Assembly (NCBI GenBank): GCA_022775105.1
Contig: JALFIX010000119.1
Location: 1-53,817, forward strand
Length of the DNA stretch: 53,817 nucleotides
Direction of reading: 5' to 3'
Source: Prevotella sp.
Lineage (GTDB): Bacteria; Bacteroidota; Bacteroidia; Bacteroidales; Bacteroidaceae
In this document: piece after piece, positions 40,209 through 49,042 of the stretch
How the letters are laid out: every line of letters begins with the position of its first letter
Numbering within the stretch: position 1 is the stretch's first letter
Translations under genes and position numbers: made by a program
Notes under the pieces: model-generated
What the model was told of the DNA's origin: nothing
The model's input: the letters and a program-made list of their open reading frames with translations, nothing else
Database searches by the model: none

Positions 40209-41882
40209 ATGAACAACTCAGATAACCAAGGGCAGCATTACTGCCGACATACAGGACATTGCTGCTCACACGGACACTGCTCCGAGGGGGCATTGGACAA
40301 GGTGATGCTCACGCGCATAGCGGTGACGGCAGTCGCCATAGTGGTATTGCAGTTTGTGGAGATAGAGGGATGGTGTCGCTTTGCCGCCTTCCTCGTGGTA
40401 TATCTGATAATAGGCTACGACATACTGCGCGAGGCTGCCGAAGGAATACTGCACGGCGAGGTGTTCGATGAGAATTTCCTCATGGCCGTAGCTACCATCG
40501 GAGCCTTTGCCCTTGCACTCATGAGCGGTTCGGGCGACTACAACGAGGCGATATCCGTGATGCTGCTCTTCCAGGTGGGCGAACTCTTCCAGGGGCATGC
40601 TGTAGGCAAGAGCAGGCGCAACATCCTGGCGCTGATGGACATACGTCCCGACTATGCCAATGTGGAGCGCGAGGGAAACATCGAGAAGATGCGCCCGGAG
40701 GAGGTGAGCATCGGCACGGAGATAGTGGTGAGGCGAGGCGAGAAGGTGCCCATCGACGGAGTTGTGACCGAAGGCGAGTCGATACTCAATACTGCCGCCC
40801 TGACGGGAGAGTCGGTGCCCCGCAAAGCCGTCGTAGGCGACGAGATACTCAGCGGTTGCATCAATATGGGCGACACGTTGCGCATAAAGACCACTAAGGC
40901 TTTTGGCGAATCTACCGCCAGTAAGATACTCCAATTGATGGAGGAAAGCGGCAACCACAAGTCGAGTTCGGAGAATTTCATATCCCGATTCGCGAGGATT
41001 TACACTCCGATAGTGTGCTATGCTGCCCTTGCCCTTACCTTGGTGCCCACGTTGGTGTGCACATTGGCAATGGGCGAGCCTTGGGGCGAGGCGTTTGAGG
41101 TGTGGCTCTATCGCGCCCTTACGTTCCTCGTCATCTCATGCCCCTGTGCCTTGGTGGTGAGTATCCCGTTAACGTTCTTCGCCGGAATAGGTGGGGCGGG
41201 CCGACTTGGGATACTCGTCAAAGGCAGTCGTTATTTAGAGATGCTCTCGAAGGTGAGGACTGTGGTTTTTGACAAGACAGGCACTCTCACCGAAGGCAAT
41301 ATCGACTGTGAAGACAGGGTGAAATCGACATCGCGCTCAGCAATCGACACATTGCGTGGAGAAGGCATCGGGGAAATAGTGATGATGACTGGCGACAGAC
41401 GTGAGGTGGCTGAGGGAATAGGCAAGGAATTGGGTATCAATAGGATATACAGCGAATTGCTGCCCGAAGGCAAGGTGGTACATCTGGAAAGCGTGATGGC
41501 GGAGAGCGTTAAGGGCGAGATGGTGGCATTCGTGGGTGATGGTATCAACGATGCCCCTGTGCTTAGGCGCGCAGATATAGGCATCGCCATGGGTGCATTG
41601 GGATGTGACGCGGCTATTGAGGCAGCCGACGTGGTGCTTATGGACGATGACCCGATGAAGTTGGTGACCGCCATTCGTGTGTCGAGGCGCACGTTGGGGA
41701 TTGTGTGGCAGAATATCGTGCTGGCTCTCGGAGTGAAGGCGGTGTGCTTGGTGCTTGGGGCTCTGGGCTTGGCTAATATGTGGCTCGCTGTCATTGCCGA
41801 TGTGGGAGTGATGGTGGTGGCCGTGGTCAATGCGATGAGGGCGGGCCAGGCAGCAAAACTGCCTGGAACGGTGGCTCTTTGA
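40209..41882 (+). CDS. P-type metal-transporting ATPase lacking the nucleotide-binding domain
   Basis: This 557-residue protein is of the Zn/Cd/Pb-type P1B ATPases. A short His/Cys-rich N-terminus (HYCRHTGHCCSHGHC) replaces a heavy-metal-associated domain. The actuator motif TGES is at 199-202, the metal-transport motif CPC at 311-313, the phosphorylated Asp355 in DKTGTLTEG, and GDGINDAP at 443-450. Only about 90 residues separate DKTGT from GDGINDAP, against roughly 190-200 in ZntA or CopA. The N domain, with its HP motif, is missing: the chain passes from TEGNIDCE straight to KSTSRSAIDTLR, which is P-domain sequence. The frame is intact. It may be inactive, or use ATP in another way. It is followed by a Fur-family gene. 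Confidence 0.9.
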   Translation: MNNSDNQGQHYCRHTGHCCSHGHCSEGALDKVMLTRIAVTAVAIVVLQFVEIEGWCRFAAFLVVYLIIGYDILREAAEGILHGEVFDENFLMAVATIGAFALALMSGSGDYNEAISVMLLFQVGELFQGHAVGKSRRNILALMDIRPDYANVEREGNIEKMRPEEVSIGTEIVVRRGEKVPIDGVVTEGESILNTAALTGESVPRKAVVGDEILSGCINMGDTLRIKTTKAFGESTASKILQLMEESGNHKSSSENFISRFARIYTPIVCYAALALTLVPTLVCTLAMGEPWGEAFEVWLYRALTFLVISCPCALVVSIPLTFFAGIGGAGRLGILVKGSRYLEMLSKVRTVVFDKTGTLTEGNIDCEDRVKSTSRSAIDTLRGEGIGEIVMMTGDRREVAEGIGKELGINRIYSELLPEGKVVHLESVMAESVKGEMVAFVGDGINDAPVLRRADIGIAMGALGCDAAIEAADVVLMDDDPMKLVTAIRVSRRTLGIVWQNIVLALGVKAVCLVLGALGLANMWLAVIADVGVMVVAVVNAMRAGQAAKLPGTVAL

Positions 41883-41917
41883 CCTGGAACGGTGGCTCAT
41901 ATTTAAAAAAAAGAATA

Positions 41918-42331
41918 ATGGCGGAAATGGACAGAATAGAAGATCATTTGACAGAACACGGGGTGAAACCCACGGCAGTGAGGATACTCGTTTGGGAACA
42001 GGCTTCGCGGCAACAGGAGACATTTACCCTCGGCGACATGGAGGAGTGGATGCCCCACATGGACAGGTCGAGCATCTTCCGTGCTCTTAGGCTTTTTGCC
42101 GAGCATCACCTGCTGCACGAGATAGATGACGGCAGCGGTCAGCAGAAGTATTGCGTGTGCCGTTGCGGCAATAGCCGACATATCAACCACATCCATTTCA
42201 CATGCATGAAATGCGGACAGACATATTGCCTTGAAGACTATCAGATTCCGCTTGTCGAATTGCCCGACGGTTTTGAGATGGAAGAGGCGGAATATGTCAT
42301 CAAGGGAGTGTGTCCGCATTGCAAAAACTGA
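41918..42331 (+). CDS. Fur/Zur-family metal-responsive regulator
   Basis: This 137-residue protein starts at 41918 (MAEMDRIEDHLTEHG). The winged-helix DNA-binding part contains GVKPTAVRILVWEQAS and DRSSIFRALRLFAEHHLLHEI. Metal-site residues are present: His-rich HINHIHFTCMKCG with a CxxC pair, and a second pair in VCPHCKN, typical of structural zinc in Fur-type proteins. It follows the ATPase gene by 35 bases that include an exact 16-base direct repeat (41862-41877 and 41883-41898). Control of zinc export or uptake by a Zur-like protein is the natural guess. Confidence 0.9.
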   Translation: MAEMDRIEDHLTEHGVKPTAVRILVWEQASRQQETFTLGDMEEWMPHMDRSSIFRALRLFAEHHLLHEIDDGSGQQKYCVCRCGNSRHINHIHFTCMKCGQTYCLEDYQIPLVELPDGFEMEEAEYVIKGVCPHCKN

Positions 42332-42380
42332 CGCAAGACAAGAAAAAGCGAAAAGAAGTGGAAAAAAAACACTTTTTTGC

Positions 42381-42410
42381 TTGTTATATCAGGGGAATTT
42401 AGTAATTTTG
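42381..42410 (+). promoter_or_regulatory. Promoter of the IMP cyclohydrolase gene
   Basis: TTG at 42381-42383 and TAATTTTG at 42403-42410 are 19 bases apart. The leader is about 33 bases. Confidence 0.75.
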
Positions 42411-42449
42411 CAGCCATAATCACATATTAGTATATATAACGTTATATTT

Positions 42450-43046
42450 ATGGCTGAGAAAAAACAAATTAAAACCGCATTGGTATCGGTTTTCCACAAG
42501 GATGGTTTGGACGAGCTGCTTAAGAAGCTCAATGAAGAAGGTGTGAAATTTCTTTCGACAGGTGGTACACAGAAGTTCATCGAGTCACTCGGATATGAGT
42601 GCCAGAAGGTGGAGGATGTCACCACCTATCCCTCAATACTCGGCGGCAGGGTGAAGACCCTCCACCCGAAGGTGTTCGGAGGTATTCTCGGACGCCGCGA
42701 CAACGAAGGCGACCAGGAACAGATGAAGCAGTATGAGATTCCCGAAATAGACCTCGTGATCGTTGACCTCTATCCATTTGAGGACACCGTGGCAAGCGGA
42801 GCTTCAGAGGCTGACATCATCGAGAAGATCGATATCGGCGGCATCTCGCTCATCCGTGCAGGAGCAAAGAACTTCAAGGACGTGGTCATCGTGCCCAGCA
42901 AGGCTGAATACGGCGTGCTGTTGGATATCCTCAACGAGAAGGGTGCTGCCACCGACATCGAGGACCGCAAGATGTTCGCAGAGCGTGCCTTCGGTGTGAG
43001 CAGCCACTATGATACCGCTATTCACGAGTGGTTTTTGAAGAATTAA
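42450..43046 (+). CDS. purH: IMP cyclohydrolase, stand-alone N-terminal half of PurH
   Basis: This 198-residue protein corresponds to the MGS-like N-terminal domain of PurH, which closes the ring of formyl-AICAR to give IMP. Family motifs are seen: LVSVFHKDGLDELLKKL, LSTGGTQKFIES, GGRVKTLHPKVFGGIL, and DLVIVDLYPFEDTV, with IGGISLIRAGAKNF near residue 130. The transformylase domain is absent here and encoded at 17985-19166. The sequence ends cleanly at HEWFLKN, with no remnant of the second domain before a repeat and mreB. It lies just ahead of the mreB cluster, the position I associate with purH in related bacteria. Confidence 0.93.
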   Translation: MAEKKQIKTALVSVFHKDGLDELLKKLNEEGVKFLSTGGTQKFIESLGYECQKVEDVTTYPSILGGRVKTLHPKVFGGILGRRDNEGDQEQMKQYEIPEIDLVIVDLYPFEDTVASGASEADIIEKIDIGGISLIRAGAKNFKDVVIVPSKAEYGVLLDILNEKGAATDIEDRKMFAERAFGVSSHYDTAIHEWFLKN

Positions 43047-43060
43047 AAATGGTTTTTTTA

Positions 43061-43165
43061 AATGAAGAGTGAAGAATGAAGAATGAAGAATGGCTGCGCG
43101 AACCGAAAGCAGAGCCAAGCTTGCTCAATATCTTATTCTTCATTCTTCATTCTTCACTCTTCATT
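43061..43165. repeat. Family 2 repeat as a perfect 31-bp inverted repeat (copy C)
   Basis: The left arm (43061-43091, beginning AATGAAGAGTGAAGAATG) and right arm (43135-43165) are exact complements around a 43-base centre, GGCTGCGCGAACCG... to ...TATCTT. The start of the centre (GGCTGCGC) is also found next to the copy at 50830. It fills the gap between the IMP cyclohydrolase gene and mreB. Confidence 0.9.
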
Positions 43166-43188
43166 AAATAATTAAATATATAGTAAAC

Positions 43189-44211
43189 ATGGGATTTTTT
43201 TCGTTTGTTCAGGAAATAGCGATGGACCTCGGAACCGCCAATACAATCATCATCTCGGATGACAAGATTGTGGTGGACGAGCCTTCGGTGGTGGCCCTCG
43301 ACCGCCGCACGGACAAGATGATTGCCGTTGGCGAGAAGGCCAAGATGATGTATGAGAAGGAACATGCAAACATACGTACCATCCGTCCGTTGCGCGACGG
43401 TGTGATAGCCGACTTCTCAGCCTGCGAGCAGATGATGCGCGGACTCATCAAGATGGTGCACACGGGCAGCCGCCTGTTCTCTCCCTCACTGCGCATGGTT
43501 ATCGGTGTGCCTTCAGGCTCTACCGAGGTGGAACTGCGTGCAGTGCGCGACTCTGCGGAGCATGCCGACGGACGTGACGTATATCTGATTTTTGAGCCTA
43601 TGGCAGCCGCAATAGGTATTGGTATCGACGTTGAGGCTCCCGAGGGCAACATGATTGTTGATATCGGTGGCGGTTCAACCGAGATTGCCGTTATCTCGCT
43701 TGGCGGTATCGTCAGCAACAACTCGATACGTATAGCAGGTGACGACCTCACCGCCGACATACAGGAGTATATGAGCCGCCAGCACAACGTGAAGGTCAGC
43801 GAGCGTATGGCTGAGCGTATCAAGATACACGTGGGTTCAGCCCTTACCGACCTTGGCGAAGAGGCTCCCGAGGACTATGTTGTCCACGGTCCTAACCGCA
43901 TCACCGCACTTCCTATGGAGGTGCCCGTATGCTATCAGGAGATTGCACACTGTCTGGACAAGACCGTGGCAAAGATTGAGAATGCAGTTCTGTCAGCATT
44001 GGAGAACACCCCGCCCGAACTCTATGCCGACATTGTTAAGAACGGTATTTACCTGAGTGGTGGAGGTGCGCTTCTGCGAGGTCTCGACAGACGTCTCAAG
44101 GACAAGATCAACATACCGTTCCATATTGCCGAAGACCCATTGCACAGTGTGGCTAAGGGAGCCGGCATAGCATTGAAGAACGTTGACCGATTCTCATTCC
44201 TGATGAGATAA
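43189..44211 (+). CDS. mreB: Rod-shape protein MreB
   Basis: This 340-residue actin-like ATPase forms membrane-bound filaments that steer cell-wall growth. Phosphate-binding motifs are seen: MDLGTANTIII near the N-terminus, VDIGGGSTEIAVISLGG (about residue 157), and LSGGGALLRGLDRRL near the C-terminus. The N-terminal MGFFSF is a typical amphipathic start. It opens the shape operon mreB-mreC-mreD-PBP2-rodA, with mreC starting 1 base after its stop codon. A large hairpin repeat precedes it, and no TAnnTTTG promoter was found directly upstream. Confidence 0.97.
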   Translation: MGFFSFVQEIAMDLGTANTIIISDDKIVVDEPSVVALDRRTDKMIAVGEKAKMMYEKEHANIRTIRPLRDGVIADFSACEQMMRGLIKMVHTGSRLFSPSLRMVIGVPSGSTEVELRAVRDSAEHADGRDVYLIFEPMAAAIGIGIDVEAPEGNMIVDIGGGSTEIAVISLGGIVSNNSIRIAGDDLTADIQEYMSRQHNVKVSERMAERIKIHVGSALTDLGEEAPEDYVVHGPNRITALPMEVPVCYQEIAHCLDKTVAKIENAVLSALENTPPELYADIVKNGIYLSGGGALLRGLDRRLKDKINIPFHIAEDPLHSVAKGAGIALKNVDRFSFLMR

Positions 44212-44212
44212 A

Positions 44213-45079
44213 ATGCGCAACCTACTCGAATTTTTATCGAAGTACTATCATTGGCTGCTTTTTCTGGTGCTCGAAGTGGTGAGCTTCGTGCTGCTGTTCC
44301 AGTATAACAGCTATCAGGGCAGTGTGTGGTTCTCGACATCCAATGCCGTCGTGGGAAAGGTCTATGAGGTGGATGCCGCCATAGAGTCGTTTTTCTCGCT
44401 GACCATGGTTAACGAGAACCTCACACAGCGTAATTTCTATCTCGAACGCCAGGTGAACCAACTGCGGAGGCTATATGCCGACATGACAAGGGACACCACC
44501 GCCGCCGAGAGGGCTGAACTGGAATTCTTGGGCAGATATGAACTTATCCCCGCCAAGGTGGTGAGCAACTCCATCGACCGTGCAGACAACCTTATGACCA
44601 TCGACCGCGGACGCAAGGACGGCGTGGAGGTGGATATGGGTGTGGCTTGCGGCAATGGCGTGGTGGGAGTGGTGTATCTGGTGTCCGACCATTATTCGGT
44701 GGTGATGCCTGTGCTCAACTACCACTCGCGCATAAGTTGCTCCATACGCCACAGGGGCTATTTCGGCTATCTGAAATGGTCGGGAGGCGACGCAAGCATT
44801 GCATACGTGGAGGATGTGCCGAGACATGCCAAGTTCAAGCGCGGCGACTGGGTGGAGACTAGCGGCTACTCGTCAATCTTTCCCCCGGGAGTGCTTGTGG
44901 GCAAGATTGTAGAGGTGTATAACTCGCGCGACGGACTGTCGTATAAGTTGAAGGTACACCTGAGCACCGACTTCGGCAACGTGCGCGATGTGTGTGTCAT
45001 CAGCGACAAGGGCATAGCCGAGCGAACACGCCTGATGGAGGCGGCTCGCGACTCGATGCGACAGGGAAACAAGGAGTAG
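44213..45079 (+). CDS. mreC: Rod-shape protein MreC
   Basis: This 288-residue protein has one membrane helix (about residues 13-33, LLFLVLEVVSFVLLFQYN), a coiled-coil segment (about 65-85), and a periplasmic beta domain with MTIDRGRKDGVEVDMGV and GVVGVVYLVSDHYSVV, the MreC core. It links MreB filaments to the wall-synthesis enzymes. It is 1 base from mreB and 60 bases from mreD. Confidence 0.95.
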   Translation: MRNLLEFLSKYYHWLLFLVLEVVSFVLLFQYNSYQGSVWFSTSNAVVGKVYEVDAAIESFFSLTMVNENLTQRNFYLERQVNQLRRLYADMTRDTTAAERAELEFLGRYELIPAKVVSNSIDRADNLMTIDRGRKDGVEVDMGVACGNGVVGVVYLVSDHYSVVMPVLNYHSRISCSIRHRGYFGYLKWSGGDASIAYVEDVPRHAKFKRGDWVETSGYSSIFPPGVLVGKIVEVYNSRDGLSYKLKVHLSTDFGNVRDVCVISDKGIAERTRLMEAARDSMRQGNKE

Positions 45080-45139
45080 GAGGTCCGGCAAGGGCAAAGT
45101 AGAGTTAGACAGTAAGGACAAGGAGAGAAAGGCAAAAGA

Positions 45140-45640
45140 ATGACGATAGACCTATTCAAGCAACTGGGCGCCTTCGTGGTGCTGTGCGCGGCACAGGCAC
45201 TGGTGTTCAACCGCATTCACCTTTTTGGATGCGCCACACCTCTTATATATATATATATGATACTGAAGCTGAGGCGCAATTATCCCCAATGGGGCGCGCT
45301 TCTGTGGAGCTTTGCGCTTGGACTGACCATCGATGCCTTTTCGAATACTCCCGGTGTGGCAGCAGCTTCGCTGACACTCATCGGTGCCGTGCAGCCGTAT
45401 TTTATGAGGTTGTTTGTGCAGCGTGACGCGGCGGAAGACCTGAAACCGTCAATCCACACATTGGGATTCACTAAGTTCTGCTTCTTCACGTTCTGTCTGA
45501 CACTTTTGTATTGCACAGTATTCTTTGTGCTTGAAACTTTCAATTTCTTCAACTGGGTGCAGTGGCTGCTGCAAGTAGGCGGTAGCACACTCGTTACATT
45601 TGTGATGATTATTACATTCGACAGTGTGAGCAAGAAGTGA
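45140..45640 (+). CDS. mreD: Rod-shape protein MreD
   Basis: This 166-residue membrane protein has five or so hydrophobic segments, the usual MreD pattern, with YIYMILKLRRNYPQWGALL and WSFALGLTIDAFSNTPG near residues 45-75. It is placed between mreC and the PBP2 gene and shares a GTGA overlap with the latter. MreD is poorly conserved in sequence, so position and topology carry much of the call. Confidence 0.92.
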   Translation: MTIDLFKQLGAFVVLCAAQALVFNRIHLFGCATPLIYIYMILKLRRNYPQWGALLWSFALGLTIDAFSNTPGVAAASLTLIGAVQPYFMRLFVQRDAAEDLKPSIHTLGFTKFCFFTFCLTLLYCTVFFVLETFNFFNWVQWLLQVGGSTLVTFVMIITFDSVSKK

Positions 45641-47487
45641 AAGACTACGGATTAGAGAACAGGAAATACGTCATTGGCGGCGTGGCAATCTTCATTGTTG
45701 TCGTATATATTATAAGGCTCTTTGCATTGCAGATTATGAGCGACGACTACAAGAAGAATGCCGACTCAAACGCTTTCCTCAAGAAAATTGACTATCCGTC
45801 GCGAGGGGTAATCACCGACCGCAACGGCAAACTGCTTGTGTTCAACCAGCCGTCGTATGACATCATGGTGGTAATGAACGAGGCTAAGGGCAGATTAGAC
45901 ACCCTCGACTTCTGTCAGACCCTTGGCATCACCCGCGAGGAGTTTGACAAGAGGATGGAGACCATCAAGGACCGCTCCAAGAATCCCGGCTATTCACGTT
46001 TCACCCAACAGCTCTTCCTCAGCCAGCTCTCCGACAAGGACTTCAGCATCTTCCACGAGAAAATGTTCCGCTATCCCGGATTCTATATCCAGCGGCGCAG
46101 CATAAGGCAATACCAATATCCTGTGGCTGCCCACGTGCTTGGCGACGTGGCGGAGGTTTCGCCCGCCGACATCGAGGAGGATGACTACTATCAGCCGGGC
46201 GACTATATCGGTAAGCTTGGTGTGGAGAAAAAATACGAAAAACAGCTCAGGGGCGAAAAGGGGGTGCAGATTCTGCTGCGCGATGCCCACGGACGCATAC
46301 AAGGCAGCTATCAGAACGGAGCACTGGACAAGCGCCCCGTGCCAGGAAAAAACCTGACCCTCGCCATCGACTATAACCTGCAAGCCTTAGGTGAGAGACT
46401 TATGGAGGGCAAGATAGGCAGTATTGTTGCCATAGAACCATCTACGGGCGAGGTGCTCTGCATGGTGTCGTCGCCCAATTACGACCCGCGAATAATGGTG
46501 GGAAGGGCGAGAAGCAAGAATCACAGGCGACTGAGCACCGACCCGATGAAACCACTGCTCAACCGTAGTATTATGGGGCAATATCCTCCGGGCTCTACAT
46601 TCAAGACCACACAGGGATTGACCTTCCTCTCGGAGGGCATCATCAATCCCGCTACACCGTTCGGATGTTCCCACGGATTCTATTTCCGCGGTCTGCACGT
46701 GGGATGCCACGGTCATGCCTCGCCACTTTCTATAGTGCCTGCACTGAGTACGTCGTGCAATGCCTTTTTCTGCTGGGGACTGTACTATATGATTGGCAAC
46801 AGGTCGAAATACGGCAGCGTGCAGAACGCCATGAACACATGGAGGGACTATATGGTGAGCATGGGATTCGGATATAAGCTCGGCATCGACCTCCCCGGAG
46901 AGAAACGCGGACTGATACCTAATGCCGAATTTTATGACAAGGCATACCGAGGATCGTGGAACGGACTCACTGTCATCAGTATCTCCATCGGACAGGGAGA
47001 GGTGAACGCCACTCCGCTGCAGATAGCCAATCTCGGTGCCACTATAGCCAACAGGGGATATTTCTATGTGCCCCATGTGGTGAGGAAGGTGCAGGGCGAA
47101 CCGCTCGACACTACTTATACACAACGCCACTATACCAAGGCCACAAAAAAAGCATACGACTACGTGGTGCAGGGAATGAGGGCCTCGGTGCTTGGAGGAA
47201 CGTGTCGTGCATTAGGCAAATACGACTTCATGGCTTGCGGAAAGACCGGTACGGCACAGAACCGTGGTCACGACCACTCGGTGTTTATGGGATTTGCACC
47301 GATGGACAATCCCAAGATAGCCGTAGCGGTGTATGTAGAGAACGGAGGATGGGGAGCCGACTACGGAGTGCCCCTTGGTGGACTGATAATGGAACAGTAT
47401 ATTCACGGAAAGCTGTCGGAGGAGTCGATGAAGAAGGCCGACGAATTCCAGCATAGACATATTTCTTATGGTACGACAATCAGATAA
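45637..47487 (+). CDS. mrdA: Penicillin-binding protein 2 (elongation transpeptidase)
   Basis: This 616-residue protein cross-links peptidoglycan during rod elongation. One membrane helix near residues 13-33 anchors it. The dimerisation domain has IDYPSRGVITDRNGKLL. The transpeptidase domain has all three motifs: SxxK at Ser320 (PPGSTFK), SCN at 373-375, and KTGT at 536-539. The start is GTG at 45637, overlapping the mreD stop codon, so translation is coupled. It overlaps the rodA start by 20 bases, and the two proteins work as a pair. Confidence 0.96.
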   Translation: MKDYGLENRKYVIGGVAIFIVVVYIIRLFALQIMSDDYKKNADSNAFLKKIDYPSRGVITDRNGKLLVFNQPSYDIMVVMNEAKGRLDTLDFCQTLGITREEFDKRMETIKDRSKNPGYSRFTQQLFLSQLSDKDFSIFHEKMFRYPGFYIQRRSIRQYQYPVAAHVLGDVAEVSPADIEEDDYYQPGDYIGKLGVEKKYEKQLRGEKGVQILLRDAHGRIQGSYQNGALDKRPVPGKNLTLAIDYNLQALGERLMEGKIGSIVAIEPSTGEVLCMVSSPNYDPRIMVGRARSKNHRRLSTDPMKPLLNRSIMGQYPPGSTFKTTQGLTFLSEGIINPATPFGCSHGFYFRGLHVGCHGHASPLSIVPALSTSCNAFFCWGLYYMIGNRSKYGSVQNAMNTWRDYMVSMGFGYKLGIDLPGEKRGLIPNAEFYDKAYRGSWNGLTVISISIGQGEVNATPLQIANLGATIANRGYFYVPHVVRKVQGEPLDTTYTQRHYTKATKKAYDYVVQGMRASVLGGTCRALGKYDFMACGKTGTAQNRGHDHSVFMGFAPMDNPKIAVAVYVENGGWGADYGVPLGGLIMEQYIHGKLSEESMKKADEFQHRHISYGTTIR

Positions 47488-48937
47488 GCAACCGAGCGTG
47501 CTGCGTTCACTCGACTGGTGGACAGTAGCTATTTACGTCGCCCTTTTGGTATTTGGCTGGATCAGTGTCTGCGGTGCCAGTTATTCGTATGGCGACACCG
47601 ACATATTCAGTCTCGGCACCCGTTCGGGTATGCAGATAGTTTGGATAGGCACTTCGCTGTGCTTGGGGTTTGTGCTGCTTATGCTCGACGACCGTTTTTA
47701 CGACATGTTCGCCTATATACTCTATGGCGCGCTTTTGTTGTTGTTATTTATCACTATATTCAATCCCCACCAGATAAAAGGCTCGCGTTCGTGGCTTGTG
47801 TTGGGTCCCCTTCGACTGCAACCTGCTGAGTTTGCAAAGTTTGCAACGGCCTTGGCGCTTGCCAAGGTGATGAGCGTGTATGGATTCACGATACACCGAA
47901 TGAGGGATTTTGCCACCGCGTTAGGCGTGGTGATGGTGCCAATGCTCTTCATCGTGCTCCAGAGGGAGACCGGTTCGGCACTCGTCTATCTGTCGTTCTT
48001 CCTGATGTTCTATCGTGAGGGAATGCCAGGCAGTGTGCTTTTCACCGGTGTGGCAATGGTGATATACTTTGTTGTGGGCATAAGATACGAGGAAACCATG
48101 CTTTTCGACACACCTACATCGGTGGGCAAGTTTGTTGTGCTGTTGTTGGTGCAGATATTCACTGCGGGCATGGTGTATGTCTATTGCAAGGCGAGGCGCG
48201 AGGCATGGTCAATCCTTGGTTATGGACTTGGCATCACGCTACTTGCCCTGCTCTTTTCTGAGTATGTCATCCCCTTTGATGTCGTGTGGGTGCAGGTGAT
48301 ATTGACTGTGGCATTGGCTTTGTGGCTATTGTGGAACGGACTTGGTTCGCGACTGAAAAACTATTATTTCATCCTCCTTTTCACATTAGGCTCAGTGGCG
48401 TTCTTCTATTCAGCCGACTATGTGCTCAACAATGTTATGGAGCCGCACCAGCGGGTGAGAATCAACGTGTTGCTCGGACTTGACGAGGACTTGGCTGGAG
48501 CCGGATATAATGTCCACCAGAGCGAGATAGCCATTGGCTCGGGAGGCCTGGAAGGCAAGGGTTTCCTCAACGGAACCCAGACGAAACTGAAATTCGTGCC
48601 TGAGCAGGACACCGACTTTATCTTCTGCACCGTGGGAGAAGAGGAGGGTTTTGTCGGTTCGTCGATGGTGTTGTTGCTCTTCCTTGCGCTCATATTAAGG
48701 CTTATTCATCTTGCCGAACGACAGCCTATGCGTTTTGGCAGGGTGTATGGATATTCGGTGGTGTCGATATTCCTTTTCCATGTTTTCATCAATGTGGGAA
48801 TGGTGTTGGGCTTGACCCCTGTAATTGGTATTCCCCTCCCGTTTTTCAGCTATGGCGGTTCGTCGCTATGGGGTTTCACCTTCCTCCTCTTCATTTTCCT
48901 GCGCATAGATGCCAGCAGGGAAATGTCGCGGCGGTAA
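47468..48937 (+). CDS. rodA: RodA glycosyltransferase (SEDS family)
   Basis: This 489-residue membrane protein polymerises glycan strands from lipid II, working with PBP2. It has about ten membrane helices and the SEDS signatures: LVLGPLRLQPAEFAKFATAL, the late IPLPFFSYGGSSLWGF, and GEEEGFVGSSMVLLLFLALI. It is longer than E. coli RodA because of extra helices near the middle (about residues 190-300), as seen in Bacteroidota. It is the last gene of the shape operon, overlapping PBP2. A family 1 hairpin follows. Confidence 0.95.
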   Translation: MVRQSDKQPSVLRSLDWWTVAIYVALLVFGWISVCGASYSYGDTDIFSLGTRSGMQIVWIGTSLCLGFVLLMLDDRFYDMFAYILYGALLLLLFITIFNPHQIKGSRSWLVLGPLRLQPAEFAKFATALALAKVMSVYGFTIHRMRDFATALGVVMVPMLFIVLQRETGSALVYLSFFLMFYREGMPGSVLFTGVAMVIYFVVGIRYEETMLFDTPTSVGKFVVLLLVQIFTAGMVYVYCKARREAWSILGYGLGITLLALLFSEYVIPFDVVWVQVILTVALALWLLWNGLGSRLKNYYFILLFTLGSVAFFYSADYVLNNVMEPHQRVRINVLLGLDEDLAGAGYNVHQSEIAIGSGGLEGKGFLNGTQTKLKFVPEQDTDFIFCTVGEEEGFVGSSMVLLLFLALILRLIHLAERQPMRFGRVYGYSVVSIFLFHVFINVGMVLGLTPVIGIPLPFFSYGGSSLWGFTFLLFIFLRIDASREMSRR

Positions 48938-48949
48938 TCTATTTTGTTG

Positions 48950-49042
48950 AACACAGAGTCACGGAGTAACAGAGTTTTTTAATTTCTCTGTAGCTTCATA
49001 AAACTTAATAAATATATCTCTGTACCTCTGTGTCTCTGTGTT
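48950..49042. repeat. Dispersed hairpin repeat, family 1 (copy C)
   Basis: The left arm (48950-48976, beginning AACACAGAGTCACGGAG) and right arm (49017-49042, ending TGTCTCTGTGTTT) are largely complementary around a long AT-rich loop. It lies between the convergent rodA and gldH genes and may act as a bidirectional terminator. Confidence 0.8.
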
